Shown piece by piece: positions 28,704 to 38,707 of a stretch of 64,000 nt of DNA; the stretch's first letter is position 1; each line of letters starts with the position of its first letter. Both the position numbers and the translations under genes were made by a program. Under the pieces are notes generated by a model. That model saw only the letters and a program-made list of their open reading frames with translations. It was not told the DNA's origin and made no database searches. This DNA comes from Odoribacter sp. AF15-53 (GTDB lineage Bacteria > Bacteroidota > Bacteroidia > Bacteroidales > Marinifilaceae): positions 62,001 through 126,000 of the forward strand of contig NZ_QUHC01000009.1 of the NCBI RefSeq assembly GCF_003479425.1, in the 5' to 3' direction.

Positions 28704-31490
28704 ATGATTAAACTTTTGCGAGGGAAAAAAAGAAAGTATCCTGGAAAAAGTCGAAGTAACATTTTTGTTTGGCGAGCTATTTTCGGGGTCATGATTCTGG
28801 TTGGAAGTTCTGTATTGGTGGCAGCACAGACCGGAATAAAGAAAAATGTACAAACTCGTGATGAGAAGGCAATCCTTGGAAATAGTTTCAGTGGGAATCA
28901 ATTGAAACGTTTTCATCCAACTAATCTTTTGAAAGCTTTGCAGGTAGTTGAACCCTCTATGATAATAGATAGGGCTGAGGAGTGGTATGGCTCTGATCCT
29001 AATTACGTACCGACTGAAATTACTTTTCGAGGTGTAAAAACAATTTTGGGAAAAGAGGGAGGAGTGTTACCATTGATTATTGTCGATGGCTATGAAATAT
29101 CGATGGATCGCTTGGCTGATTTCGATATAAATCGGGTGGAACGTGTAACCATTCTTAAAGATGCAACCGGAACTGCTATTTATGGTGTCCGGGCCGGGAA
29201 TGGTGTAATCGCAATTACAACTAAAAAAATGCAAGCAGGAAGCCTTCGCTTGTATTATCGTTTTGATGGAGGAATTGATGTTGCAGATCTGAGTAGTTAC
29301 GATATAATGAATGCTTCTCAGAAACTGGCATTAGAGAAAAGTATGGGTATGTATGATGGGAATGATGCTCTTTATCAAGAGCGGCTGAGAAATGGTAACA
29401 CGAATTGGTTGAAAGTACCTCTACAAACACCATTCCGGCATAAACATCAACTTGAAATAGAAGGAGGGGACAGTTCAATTTTGTATCGGGCCTATTTCTT
29501 GGCAACACCGGGTAATAAAGGTGTCATGAAGGGCTCTAAGCGGGATCATTATGCTATCGGAACTCGTTTAGATTATCGAAATAGTAAGTTATATGTTTCT
29601 GATGAGTTACGTATAGATGTGATTTATGGAAAAGAGTCTCCTTATGGTGTATTTCAGGATTACATGCTGATTAATCCGTATTATCGTAAGGGAAGTGGGG
29701 GACAACACTCTGCATCTGTTATGGGAGAGGGAACTTTTAGTGAACAAGTATCCCCGTATTATGAAGCCTCTTTATCCAGTTTTTCAAAATCGAGAGCTAC
29801 AAGGGTTATGAATACCTTGAATATGACTTGGCAGATCATGGAACATCTGGAGTTATCCGGTAATTTCACTTTTACGAAAGATTTTAATAAGTTCGATCAG
29901 TATATTTCTTTTAAATCGGAATATTTTAGTGATCTACCTTTAGATAGTGCCGAGCTAGCCGGTCAATATAAAATCCGTCGGGAAAATACCACAATGTATG
30001 AAGAAGATTTGGTTTTAAATTATTCGAATCAGTTTGATCGTCACAATTTGAACGTGTCATTAGGGATTCACGGGTATGCGGCAAAAGATTATAGTGATAA
30101 TTATATAGGTGTTGGCTTACCCAGTGATCATATGGACTATATTTCTTTTGCAAAGACTTATGCGTTTAATACAAGACCGGGAGGCCGGGAGGCATTTGAT
30201 CGTCTTTTTAGCGGATATTTAAGCGGTAGTTATAATTTTGATCAGCGTTATGGAGTGGATGTTAGCCTACGGGCGGACAAGTCATCTCGTTTAGCTCCAA
30301 AAAAACGAGTTACCATGGCTTGGTCCGTGGGGGGATATTGGAATGTTCGTAACGAGAAATTCCTGCAAGAGAGCAATATTCTAAATCAACTTGTATTGTC
30401 GGCAGGTATTGGTATGACTCCGGGATTCCAATTCGATTACGATCAAGTGAATCCAATGTATGCTTATGATATTGATAATCCTTATTTGAATGCAACAAGT
30501 AGCTCTAATAAGCTGGGTTTAGTGACATTGAATCCGATCAACGATTATAATAAAAAATTGAAATGGAGAAGTGATCATAACTTCTACGTTGGAATCCGGT
30601 TTACTCTGTTCGACCACTTATCAGCAAACGTACGCTATTACAATACGTTGAGCAAGGATGTTATTACCCGAATAAAGGGTAATGTTGTAAATGGTTCTGC
30701 TTGGAAATGGAATAATGGAGGAGAGATTCGGAATAGCGGGTTAGAATTCGGGTTAAATGCAGACATCTTGAAAGATGTAAACGGGTTGTCTTTAGGCCTT
30801 TTATGGAATGGAACATTCAATAAAAATAAATTAGAAACTTGCCCGAATGATTTTATGACTGAGTGGAATGAAAGTAATCAAACATCAACTCTTCAGCTGA
30901 AGGAAGGAAAAGCGGTCAATGCGATTTATGCCGTAGATTCAAAGGGGATTGATGCACAAACAGGTAAAGAAATTTTCATTACACAGAATGGAACCGAAAC
31001 GAATCAATGGGAGGCGACTAACTTGGTTTATCAAGGAGATCCGACTCCCAAGTTGGCAGGTAGTTTTGGTTTATTGGGAAGTCTGAAAAATTGGAGTTTT
31101 AATTGTATGTTCCGTTATTCTTTCGGATCTAAGATATACAATATAACGGCGGTGAGATACGTGGACGAGGCCTTTATTGGACAAAACGGACCGGTTGATA
31201 TGATGGATAAATGGCAAAAGGCCGGGGATCAGACCGAATATTTAGGCTTTGATAATTCCACGACGTTACCGACATCTCGTTTTGTTGAATCGAGGAATGT
31301 GATTTCTTTAGCATCTTTACGGGTGGATTATCAATTTGATAAAAATCTGGCAAATAAATTATATATGCAGGATTTGCATCTTGGATTAAGTTGTAATGAT
31401 TTATTCCATTATTCATCGGTTAAAATGCCTAGAGGGTTGATTTATCCTTTTGCCCGCAGTTTCACGTTGTCACTTCAAGCTACCTTTTAA
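28704..31490 (+). CDS. SusC-like TonB-dependent transporter lacking N-terminal STN and carboxypeptidase-like domains
   Basis: Protein of 928 aa, short for SusC (usually 1000-1200). A basic N-terminus and signal peptide (WRAIFGVMILVGSSVLVAA) lead almost directly into the plug: FHPTNLLKALQVVEPSM, then DGYEISMDRLADFDINRVER and VTILKDATGTAIYGVRAGNG. The STN domain, carboxypeptidase-D-like domain and the VIVTGY element seen in the other two SusCs here are missing. The beta-barrel runs to the C-terminal aromatic residue (SLQATF). It sits 12 bases before a SusD gene. It should import a ligand through the outer membrane but cannot signal to FecR by itself. It is paralogous to the SusC at 32916 (shared KGSKRD and SPYG blocks). 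Confidence 0.88.
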   Translation: MIKLLRGKKRKYPGKSRSNIFVWRAIFGVMILVGSSVLVAAQTGIKKNVQTRDEKAILGNSFSGNQLKRFHPTNLLKALQVVEPSMIIDRAEEWYGSDPNYVPTEITFRGVKTILGKEGGVLPLIIVDGYEISMDRLADFDINRVERVTILKDATGTAIYGVRAGNGVIAITTKKMQAGSLRLYYRFDGGIDVADLSSYDIMNASQKLALEKSMGMYDGNDALYQERLRNGNTNWLKVPLQTPFRHKHQLEIEGGDSSILYRAYFLATPGNKGVMKGSKRDHYAIGTRLDYRNSKLYVSDELRIDVIYGKESPYGVFQDYMLINPYYRKGSGGQHSASVMGEGTFSEQVSPYYEASLSSFSKSRATRVMNTLNMTWQIMEHLELSGNFTFTKDFNKFDQYISFKSEYFSDLPLDSAELAGQYKIRRENTTMYEEDLVLNYSNQFDRHNLNVSLGIHGYAAKDYSDNYIGVGLPSDHMDYISFAKTYAFNTRPGGREAFDRLFSGYLSGSYNFDQRYGVDVSLRADKSSRLAPKKRVTMAWSVGGYWNVRNEKFLQESNILNQLVLSAGIGMTPGFQFDYDQVNPMYAYDIDNPYLNATSSSNKLGLVTLNPINDYNKKLKWRSDHNFYVGIRFTLFDHLSANVRYYNTLSKDVITRIKGNVVNGSAWKWNNGGEIRNSGLEFGLNADILKDVNGLSLGLLWNGTFNKNKLETCPNDFMTEWNESNQTSTLQLKEGKAVNAIYAVDSKGIDAQTGKEIFITQNGTETNQWEATNLVYQGDPTPKLAGSFGLLGSLKNWSFNCMFRYSFGSKIYNITAVRYVDEAFIGQNGPVDMMDKWQKAGDQTEYLGFDNSTTLPTSRFVESRNVISLASLRVDYQFDKNLANKLYMQDLHLGLSCNDLFHYSSVKMPRGLIYPFARSFTLSLQATF

Positions 31491-31502
31491 AAAGAAATAA
31501 TT

Positions 31503-32885
31503 ATGAAGAAATTACTATATATGGTAGTGGCGGTATTGGCACTAAGTTCATGTAACAATTGGTTTGATGTCGCCCCGAAAGAGGAATACATAGATGAGGA
31601 CGCTTTGTTCAGTAGTGAATCTGCATTTCGTAATGCACTGAATGGGATTTACACGGAATTACGTTCATCTGAGTTGTTTGGTTCAAATTTAGGTTTGGGG
31701 GGAATAGAGTTTATGGGACAAACTCTTGTGCCTGATTCCGAATTGAAACCGATAGCAGAATTTGATTATGATTCTGAGATCATGAAAGAAAAAATAGATC
31801 AAGTTTGGGCATCCATGTACCGTGCGATCTATTCATGTAATAATTTGCTCCGGTTATTTGATAAGAATCAAGATGTGATTTTCATAAAAGGAGCTAGAGA
31901 AGTGATGCTGGCAGAGTTAAAAGTGTTGCGGGTAGCAATGCATTATGATTTGGTCCGCTTGTTCCATCCGGCATATACCTCTGAGCCTTCTTTTAAAGGC
32001 ATATATTGGAAAGAGAGTACGGGGGATGAACTACAACAATTGTCTACGCAAGAATTGTGTACGAAAATGTTAGCTCAATTGACAGAGGCGATTGCAATTC
32101 TGAAAAAATATGATCCTATTTATACAGGTGAATCTTTGAATTCAGATGGGTTGTTCGGAATGGCGCCTTCTAATCGGGTGTGGAAAATGAATTATTATGC
32201 GGCTTTAGGATTAAAAGCACGTATTGCATTAGCATTAGGAACGGAAACCGGATACCTTGATGCCCGGGCTTGTGTGGATGAAATTCTTGAAGGCGGATAT
32301 TTTTCTTTTGCCACTTCTGCCGGGACTGATTTTGCATTTTCCAGAGAACATTTGTTGGGGTTACCTTCTCCGAAAGAGGGATTACAGGCATTAGGATACA
32401 CCTTATTCCGAGACAAGGGAGTCGTTTTATCTCCTATTGTGCAGGTTGAGGAATGGAAACAGGAAGCTCCTGATGATATTCGTTTCAGGTCAATGAACAA
32501 TACCTTACAAAACTTACTTCCTAAATACGATAGTTTAAGTATTGCCGTGTTTAGTGGTGCTCCGCAACAGATACCCTATATCAAGTTAGGAGAGATTTAT
32601 TTAATAGGTGCGGAGTCAGCTTTAAAATTGAATGACATCTCCGGGGCGTATTCTTACTTGAGTTCGTTTGTAGATAAGCGTTTTTCCAAGACTTCTATCG
32701 TGGAAACTTCGACAGCCACGGAACTTATGGAAGAGATTGAAAGACAGTATGTACGGGAATTTTTGGGAGAAGGGCAGTTGTTCTATTGCTATAAACGTTG
32801 GAATTTATCCTCTATTCCGTCTTATAATGGTCGGAGTATAGAGATGACAAAGGCTAAGTATGTGTGGCCGATTCCTGTGAATTAA
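31503..32885 (+). CDS. SusD-like outer-membrane lipoprotein (first pair)
   Basis: Protein of 460 aa with lipoprotein signal MKKLLYMVVAVLALSSC followed by NNWFDVAPKEEY, the typical SusD opening. Helical TPR-like segments (LLRLFDKNQDV, LKVLRVAMHYDLVRLF) and the C-terminal RagB/SusD part with YIKLGEIYLIGAESALKL and YVREFLGEGQLFYCYKRW are all present. It forms the surface lid on the SusC encoded 12 bases upstream and binds the ligand. The substrate cannot be read from the sequence. Confidence 0.92.
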   Translation: MKKLLYMVVAVLALSSCNNWFDVAPKEEYIDEDALFSSESAFRNALNGIYTELRSSELFGSNLGLGGIEFMGQTLVPDSELKPIAEFDYDSEIMKEKIDQVWASMYRAIYSCNNLLRLFDKNQDVIFIKGAREVMLAELKVLRVAMHYDLVRLFHPAYTSEPSFKGIYWKESTGDELQQLSTQELCTKMLAQLTEAIAILKKYDPIYTGESLNSDGLFGMAPSNRVWKMNYYAALGLKARIALALGTETGYLDARACVDEILEGGYFSFATSAGTDFAFSREHLLGLPSPKEGLQALGYTLFRDKGVVLSPIVQVEEWKQEAPDDIRFRSMNNTLQNLLPKYDSLSIAVFSGAPQQIPYIKLGEIYLIGAESALKLNDISGAYSYLSSFVDKRFSKTSIVETSTATELMEEIERQYVREFLGEGQLFYCYKRWNLSSIPSYNGRSIEMTKAKYVWPIPVN

Positions 32886-32915
32886 CTCTATTTATGGAAT
32901 TGTAAATGGAATAAG

Positions 32916-35900
32916 ATGATGAAGGAAAAATTAGATAATTTGATCAAGATCAGGAATAGAGAGGGATATATCCTGAAAGTTATTTTGGGTGTCTGCTTGT
33001 TCCTCTTTTTGCAGGGAACAATGGTAACCCGAAGTTATGCCCAAACGACAAAGGTGAATCTGAATGTACAAAATGTGGAATTGGAATCTGTGTTTATGAT
33101 GATTCAGCAACAAGTCGGATATAAAGTATTTTATAATAATGAATTGGTGGATGCCAAACAAAAAGTGTCAATACAGGTGACGGATGTATCGCTGGATAGT
33201 GCATTACATACATTACTTACCCCTTTGGATATGACTTACAAGCTTGTAAATAAAACAATCGTCGTATCCAATTTAAAACCGGTTACGGCTAAAACTCAGC
33301 CGGAACTTTTAGAAATTACAGGTTTTGTAAAAGATAAGAAGGGTATGCCAATACCGGGGGTAACTGTGATTTATAAGAGTACGCCTACGCTAGGGCGGGC
33401 TACTGACGAAAAAGGTTTCTACCGGATTTTAGTTCCTTCTTTGGATGGAGAATTGGTTTTCTCTTTTATCGGAATGAAAACACAAGCAGTAGCAATAAAA
33501 AAACGGGTAAAGATAGATGTTACGATGGTGGAGGAAGCGACAGAGATGGATGAGGTTATCGTAACTGGGTATGTTCCGAAAGCAAAAAATAGTTTTACGG
33601 GAACAGCCGTACAAGTGAAAGGAGATGATTTACGTAAGGTTAATCCGACAAATCTATTTGCCGCTCTGAAAGTATTTGACCCGTCTTTTGCCGTTTTGGA
33701 TGACGAAGGAATGTTTGGGTCTGACCCTAATAGAGTTCCGGACAAAATAGAAATTCGGGGCCAGAATAGTATGCCTGACATTTCACAGGGGAATTTGCAG
33801 ACTTATACTTCTTTGCCGATTTTTATTATGGATGGTTTTCAGATTACTGTTCAACAAGTATTTGACTTGGATATGAATCGGGTACAATCCGTGACGATCT
33901 TGAAGGATGCAGCGGCAGCATCTATCTATGGTTCCCGTGCTGCTAATGGTGTCATTGTGATTGAAACGAAAGTTCCGGAAGGTGGAAAATTACGTTTTTC
34001 CTACACCTTCAACGGAAGTATTCAGGTGCCTGACTTGACTTCTTATAATTTAATGAATGCGTCTGAATTATTGGAGTATTTTGAAAAAGCCCAGCTTTTC
34101 AATAATGGAAATAAAGGAGATAATACCTCTACGAATATTTATGAAGATTTGGTCGGGGGAAATCCGGGGCGTCAGAACTTGTACACCTTGCTATCTAAAG
34201 AAGTCGAGAATGGTGTGGATTCCTATTGGTTGTCTCAGCCACTTCAGACATCTGTTCAACATTCCCATTCTTTGATGTTGGAAGGTGGTGTGCGGTTTGG
34301 TGAGAAAGACCGGAGAAGTATGCGTTATCAAGTAAATTTGTCGGCAGCTCCGAGTAATGGTGTTATGAAAGGCTCAAAGCGAGATCGTTATGGAGCCGGC
34401 TTGAAGTTATTGTACAATGATCTTCATGTGCAAATAACAAGTGACATACAAGTCGCTTTAGTGAAAAATACAGATTCTCCGTATGGAAGTTTCTCAACGT
34501 ATTCAAATTTGTTACCTATCTATCGGATGAAAGATGAGAATGGGAAATACTTCCCCAGACTTTCTTACGAGAATATTCCGGCTTACGAGGGACTGCCTGC
34601 CCCGGATTTTACGGGAAGTACTTTTTCTGCCCAATTGAATCCGCTTTATGAGGCGAAATATCTGAATAGTTTCAGTAGAGGGGAGACAACAAATCTGACT
34701 TACAATCTGGGCTTAAACTGGGAAGTCATAGAAGGATTGCGAGTAAGAAGTACTTTCTCTATTACTAATGTACAGGATAAAGCCGAAGTGTATCGTTCTC
34801 CTCTTTCTGCGGATTTTTTTGACTATACATCTGTGACGGACGGGGAGGAAACGAATGACGGGTATAATTTGGAGAATATCTACAAACGGGGAACTTATAT
34901 GATGACAAATTCATCCCAGTTTGATTATTATGGTAGCATCAATGTTTCGTATACCAAGTCATTCGGGAGACATTTGGTACAAGGAATCGTGGGGGGAGAA
35001 CTGAAAGAGACGAATTCTGAGAGTGATGCATATAAGACCGTTGGTTTCTTGGATGATCCTTTAGGATACCCTTCTTACGCCGTGCAATTTGATTCCTATA
35101 CAGGGCCTTCGGGGAGTAGTTCTATTTCTCGTTCAGCCGGAATGTTTGCGAATTTCAATTATTCATGGGATAATCGTTACTTGATAGATTTGACGGGGCG
35201 TATCGACGGTTCATCTAATTTCGCAAGTAAACAACGCTCTGCACCTTTCTGGTCGGCCGGAGTTCGTTGGAATATTTATAATGAGAAATTTATGAAAACT
35301 CATGGTTGGTTTGAAAATCTGGCTGTTCGGGCAAATATTGGTACCGTAGGGAATCAGAATTTCCAGTTGAGTCAGATCATGACACTTTATAATTTCTTGA
35401 AAATGTATGATGGGGTTATGGGAGCTGAGATTATGTCTATTGCGAACCCGGAATTGAAATGGCAAACAACTTTAAATCGTAACATCGGATTGGAATTTAG
35501 TTTATTACAAGGTCTAGTGAACTTGGATTTCAATTACTACTCAAATATAACCAAAAACAATTTGACGGATATTGCGATTTTACCTTCTACCGGTTTCTCT
35601 ACTTATAAAGCGAATATGGGTAAAGTACGTAACCAAGGATATGAATTTAGTTTGAGTATAACCCCAATCAAGAAGAATGGTTGGATTGTCAATGCTTTTG
35701 TGAATGGAGCTCATAACAAGAACAAATTGTTGAATATTTCTGATGCTTTAAGAGATTATAATGAGGTGATTAAAGAAAATCAGACAGCTCATTTGAATTA
35801 TGCAGGGTATACTCAATTAGAACGGATATTCTTATTTGAAGAAGGGCAATCTTTAAATTCGATTTTTGCCGTGCGTTCAATGGGAATTGATCCGGGAACA

Positions 35901-36434
35901 GGGCAGGAGATTTTTGTAACGGCAGATGGTGTTCAGACATTCCAATGGAATGCGGCAGATCAAGTTGTCGTCGGGAACACGGAGCCGACTTTGAAAGGGT
36001 ATTTTGGTCTTAATATTGACTATAAGCGCTGGAGTTTCGGGGCTAATTTCCAGTATTCTTTCGGGGCGGATCGTTACAATAAGACCTTATACGAGAAGAT
36101 CGAAGGAGGTAATTTTGCTCAAAATGCTGATCGCCGGGCTTTAACCCAGCGTTGGACAAAACCAGGAGATGTTGCGAAGTATCGCGGGTATGGAAATACA
36201 AGTCAATTAAAACCCACGTCTCGTTTTGTTCAAAAAGACGATTTTTTGTCCATGACATCGGCCAGATTGAGTTATACGTTAAATGCGAATGATTTGCAGG
36301 CACTTGGCATTTCGTTGTTAAAGTTCACACTTTCAACAAATGATCTGTTCTATGTTTCAACGATTAAACAAGAACGAGGATTGTCTTACCCGTTTGCCCG
36401 TACCTTCTATTTTTCATTACAAGCTAATTTTTAA
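32916..36434 (+). CDS. SusC-like TonB-dependent transporter with STN signalling domain
   Basis: Protein of 1172 aa. After the signal sequence (VILGVCLFLFLQGTMV) come an STN domain (about 45-118: VELESVFMMIQQQVGYKVFY, with VSIQVTDVSLDSALHTLL), a carboxypeptidase-D-like domain (about 128-200: GFVKDKKGMPIPGVTVIYKS), the linker MDEVIVTGY (about 210), then plug (VTILKDAAAASIYGSRAANG) and barrel to the C-terminal SLQANF. The STN domain is the part that contacts FecR in known systems, so this is the likely sensor for the ECF/FecR pair at 26725-28666. It pairs with the SusD 12 bases downstream. Confidence 0.95.
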   Translation: MMKEKLDNLIKIRNREGYILKVILGVCLFLFLQGTMVTRSYAQTTKVNLNVQNVELESVFMMIQQQVGYKVFYNNELVDAKQKVSIQVTDVSLDSALHTLLTPLDMTYKLVNKTIVVSNLKPVTAKTQPELLEITGFVKDKKGMPIPGVTVIYKSTPTLGRATDEKGFYRILVPSLDGELVFSFIGMKTQAVAIKKRVKIDVTMVEEATEMDEVIVTGYVPKAKNSFTGTAVQVKGDDLRKVNPTNLFAALKVFDPSFAVLDDEGMFGSDPNRVPDKIEIRGQNSMPDISQGNLQTYTSLPIFIMDGFQITVQQVFDLDMNRVQSVTILKDAAAASIYGSRAANGVIVIETKVPEGGKLRFSYTFNGSIQVPDLTSYNLMNASELLEYFEKAQLFNNGNKGDNTSTNIYEDLVGGNPGRQNLYTLLSKEVENGVDSYWLSQPLQTSVQHSHSLMLEGGVRFGEKDRRSMRYQVNLSAAPSNGVMKGSKRDRYGAGLKLLYNDLHVQITSDIQVALVKNTDSPYGSFSTYSNLLPIYRMKDENGKYFPRLSYENIPAYEGLPAPDFTGSTFSAQLNPLYEAKYLNSFSRGETTNLTYNLGLNWEVIEGLRVRSTFSITNVQDKAEVYRSPLSADFFDYTSVTDGEETNDGYNLENIYKRGTYMMTNSSQFDYYGSINVSYTKSFGRHLVQGIVGGELKETNSESDAYKTVGFLDDPLGYPSYAVQFDSYTGPSGSSSISRSAGMFANFNYSWDNRYLIDLTGRIDGSSNFASKQRSAPFWSAGVRWNIYNEKFMKTHGWFENLAVRANIGTVGNQNFQLSQIMTLYNFLKMYDGVMGAEIMSIANPELKWQTTLNRNIGLEFSLLQGLVNLDFNYYSNITKNNLTDIAILPSTGFSTYKANMGKVRNQGYEFSLSITPIKKNGWIVNAFVNGAHNKNKLLNISDALRDYNEVIKENQTAHLNYAGYTQLERIFLFEEGQSLNSIFAVRSMGIDPGTGQEIFVTADGVQTFQWNAADQVVVGNTEPTLKGYFGLNIDYKRWSFGANFQYSFGADRYNKTLYEKIEGGNFAQNADRRALTQRWTKPGDVAKYRGYGNTSQLKPTSRFVQKDDFLSMTSARLSYTLNANDLQALGISLLKFTLSTNDLFYVSTIKQERGLSYPFARTFYFSLQANF

Positions 36435-36446
36435 AAGAGAAAGCGT

Positions 36447-37946
36447 ATGAAGAAAATATGTGTTTTACTAACTATAACATTCGGACTTCTTCTGTTTAGT
36501 TCTTGTGGAGATTGGCTGGATGTACTTCCGAAGTCTCAAATGACAGAAGAGGGGATTTTTGATAATGAAGACGGTTATTATTCAGCATTAGCCGGTATAT
36601 ACGTGAAGATGGCAGATAAAAGCGCCTATGGAAAACATATGACGGTTAGTTCAGTTGAAATTATGGGACAGACATTGTCTATGTTTCAAGCTTCATTTAT
36701 TGAGCCTTATTATGATCAGGGGTGGTTTAATGGGTTGGCAACTTATTACTATGAACGGACAACTCGTTATAATCAAGTGGAAGATGCAATAACAGGGATG
36801 TGGAAAGCTTCCTATAATGCTATCGCAAATGCTAATGAATTGATTGCTAATTTGGAAAAGCAAGATCCTTCGATTTTTGAGGAGGGGGCGAGAGATGTCG
36901 TGTTGGGAGAAGCTCTTGCTTTGCGAGCCTATATCCATTTTGATATGTTGCGTCTGTTCCAGCCTCCTTATCTGACGGAGGAAGGAAAAACACAGAAACG
37001 GATTCCTTACAAAACGGATTTTGGAATGGAATTTACCCCTTCCTCCTCCTCTGATGAAATATTAGGTTATTTGATAGGAGACTTGGAGCGTGCAGAAAAA
37101 CTATTGAAAGATACCGACCCGATTTCTTCTGGAAAAACTTACAATACAACCGTTTTAAAAAGTGAACGAAAATACAAGATGAACTATTATGCCGTAAGAG
37201 CATTACAAGCACGGGTTTACCTTTTTAAAGGGGAGTATAAAGCTGCTTATGATGCGGCCGTGGAAGTTATTGGAGCGGCAGAAAATCTAGGTATTCGATT
37301 TTTGACAAATGAAGATTTGGGGACTACGGATTCCGGTAATAATTACGTGAATAGAAGTTGTCCCATGGAAAATATCTTTGGTTTACTTGTCGATGAGTTG
37401 GGGGATTATATCGAAGAGGATCACACGACAGGGAATTCTTATTATGAACGTTTCCGGTTACAATCAACCCGTTATCCGAAATTCTATTCTTCCACGGGCG
37501 ACATCCGTATTACGGCTTGGAAAAAAGGTTCCGGTTCAAGTATGTATTTGGCAAAATATGAACGTCCTACATTGAAGAAAGATTTGGCTCTTTTCCCGAG
37601 ACCTGTTGTTTCAATGTTGAAACTAGGAGAAATGTACTTGATTGCGGCAGAAGGGGCGGTGGAATCTGTTTCTACGGGAGAGGCGATTCGTTTGTTGAAT
37701 ATTTTACAACAGTCTCGTAACGGAGGAATATTCACAAGTGATGATAAAGAGGCGATTATCTCGGAAATATTGAAAGAATATCGACGTGAAATGATCGGGG
37801 ATGGGCAGGTATTTTATGCGTATAAACGGCGTAATGTGCCGGAAATTGAAAAGGGGTATGCTACAAGTGGCGTGATTACTATGTCGGTTGAAAAATATAC
37901 TCCGGATATTCCGACGACAGAGTTTGATGGTGGAAGAACGTATTAA
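36447..37946 (+). CDS. SusD-like outer-membrane lipoprotein (second pair)
   Basis: Protein of 499 aa, lipoprotein signal ending LLLFSSC, then GDWLDVLPKSQMTEEGIF, the canonical SusD start. Helical repeats include AYIHFDMLRLFQPPYL; the C-terminal region has MLKLGEMYLIAAEGAV and EYRREMIGDGQVFYAYKR. It pairs with the STN-bearing SusC upstream. It is longer than the first SusD and distinct from it, so the two pairs probably bind related but different ligands. Confidence 0.93.
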   Translation: MKKICVLLTITFGLLLFSSCGDWLDVLPKSQMTEEGIFDNEDGYYSALAGIYVKMADKSAYGKHMTVSSVEIMGQTLSMFQASFIEPYYDQGWFNGLATYYYERTTRYNQVEDAITGMWKASYNAIANANELIANLEKQDPSIFEEGARDVVLGEALALRAYIHFDMLRLFQPPYLTEEGKTQKRIPYKTDFGMEFTPSSSSDEILGYLIGDLERAEKLLKDTDPISSGKTYNTTVLKSERKYKMNYYAVRALQARVYLFKGEYKAAYDAAVEVIGAAENLGIRFLTNEDLGTTDSGNNYVNRSCPMENIFGLLVDELGDYIEEDHTTGNSYYERFRLQSTRYPKFYSSTGDIRITAWKKGSGSSMYLAKYERPTLKKDLALFPRPVVSMLKLGEMYLIAAEGAVESVSTGEAIRLLNILQQSRNGGIFTSDDKEAIISEILKEYRREMIGDGQVFYAYKRRNVPEIEKGYATSGVITMSVEKYTPDIPTTEFDGGRTY

Positions 37947-37960
37947 CTTAAAAACGAGAA

Positions 37961-38695
37961 ATGATGGAGACTATAAAACTATTGATTTTTTGTTTGTTAC
38001 TCGGTATCTGTATAAATGCCTGCAGTAGAGATGAGATCATGATTTTTAAGGAGGAGCAAAATAGTTTGAATTTCCCTAAATACCAGAATCTTTCCACGAC
38101 TTACAAGTATGATAGCCTTCAATTTTCTTCCGTATTCAGTGGGGGAAAAGAAGTGGCTGATTTTTATATTCCAATTCGTGTTGCAGGATCGGTTTCTGAT
38201 CAAGATCGTGAATATAAATTGCGGGTGAATCCGGAAGAAACGTATGGTATTACGGAGAATACTCATTATACTTTGGAAACTACACAATTATTCCGAGCTG
38301 GACGGTATATCGATTCAACGGTGTTGAAAATCAATGTGCAAGCGGTAAAAGACGATGCAGTTGAAGGAAGAATATACATAGAATTGGTTCCTAACGAGAA
38401 CTTTGTACGTGGTTTGGATTTTTATCAGTACATGATTGTAAACGTATCCGGTGTGGGATTAAGTAGTCAGCCCACGCTCTGGCGGACAAATTCTTTAGAT
38501 ACTTACGGTGGGACTTATTCATCCGTGAAAGCGGAAAAGTTCATTGAACTGAATGGTATATTAGAAGAAAACTGGAAAGCTCCTAATAAGGCAATACTCT
38601 ACGCCTATGCGAAGAAAACTTACGAATGGTTTGAGAATAACCCGACGTATGACAATGGCGAATTGGTAGTATTTAAAGGAACGATAGAATATTGA
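37961..38695 (+). CDS. DUF4843 domain lipoprotein
   Basis: Protein of 244 aa with a lipoprotein signal (MMETIKLLIFCLLLGICINAC). The mature part has features of the DUF4843 family: an opening IMIFKEEQNSLNFPKY, an Ig-like stretch with FYIPIRVAGSVSDQDREYKL, then TTQLFRAGRYIDSTVLKI. Proteins of this family regularly follow SusD in Bacteroidota loci and are thought to be accessory surface lipoproteins comparable to SusE/SusF, though binding is unproven. Spacing to both neighbours is about 13 bases, so it belongs to the operon. Confidence 0.8.
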   Translation: MMETIKLLIFCLLLGICINACSRDEIMIFKEEQNSLNFPKYQNLSTTYKYDSLQFSSVFSGGKEVADFYIPIRVAGSVSDQDREYKLRVNPEETYGITENTHYTLETTQLFRAGRYIDSTVLKINVQAVKDDAVEGRIYIELVPNENFVRGLDFYQYMIVNVSGVGLSSQPTLWRTNSLDTYGGTYSSVKAEKFIELNGILEENWKAPNKAILYAYAKKTYEWFENNPTYDNGELVVFKGTIEY

Positions 38696-38707
38696 AAAAA
38701 CAGGTCT

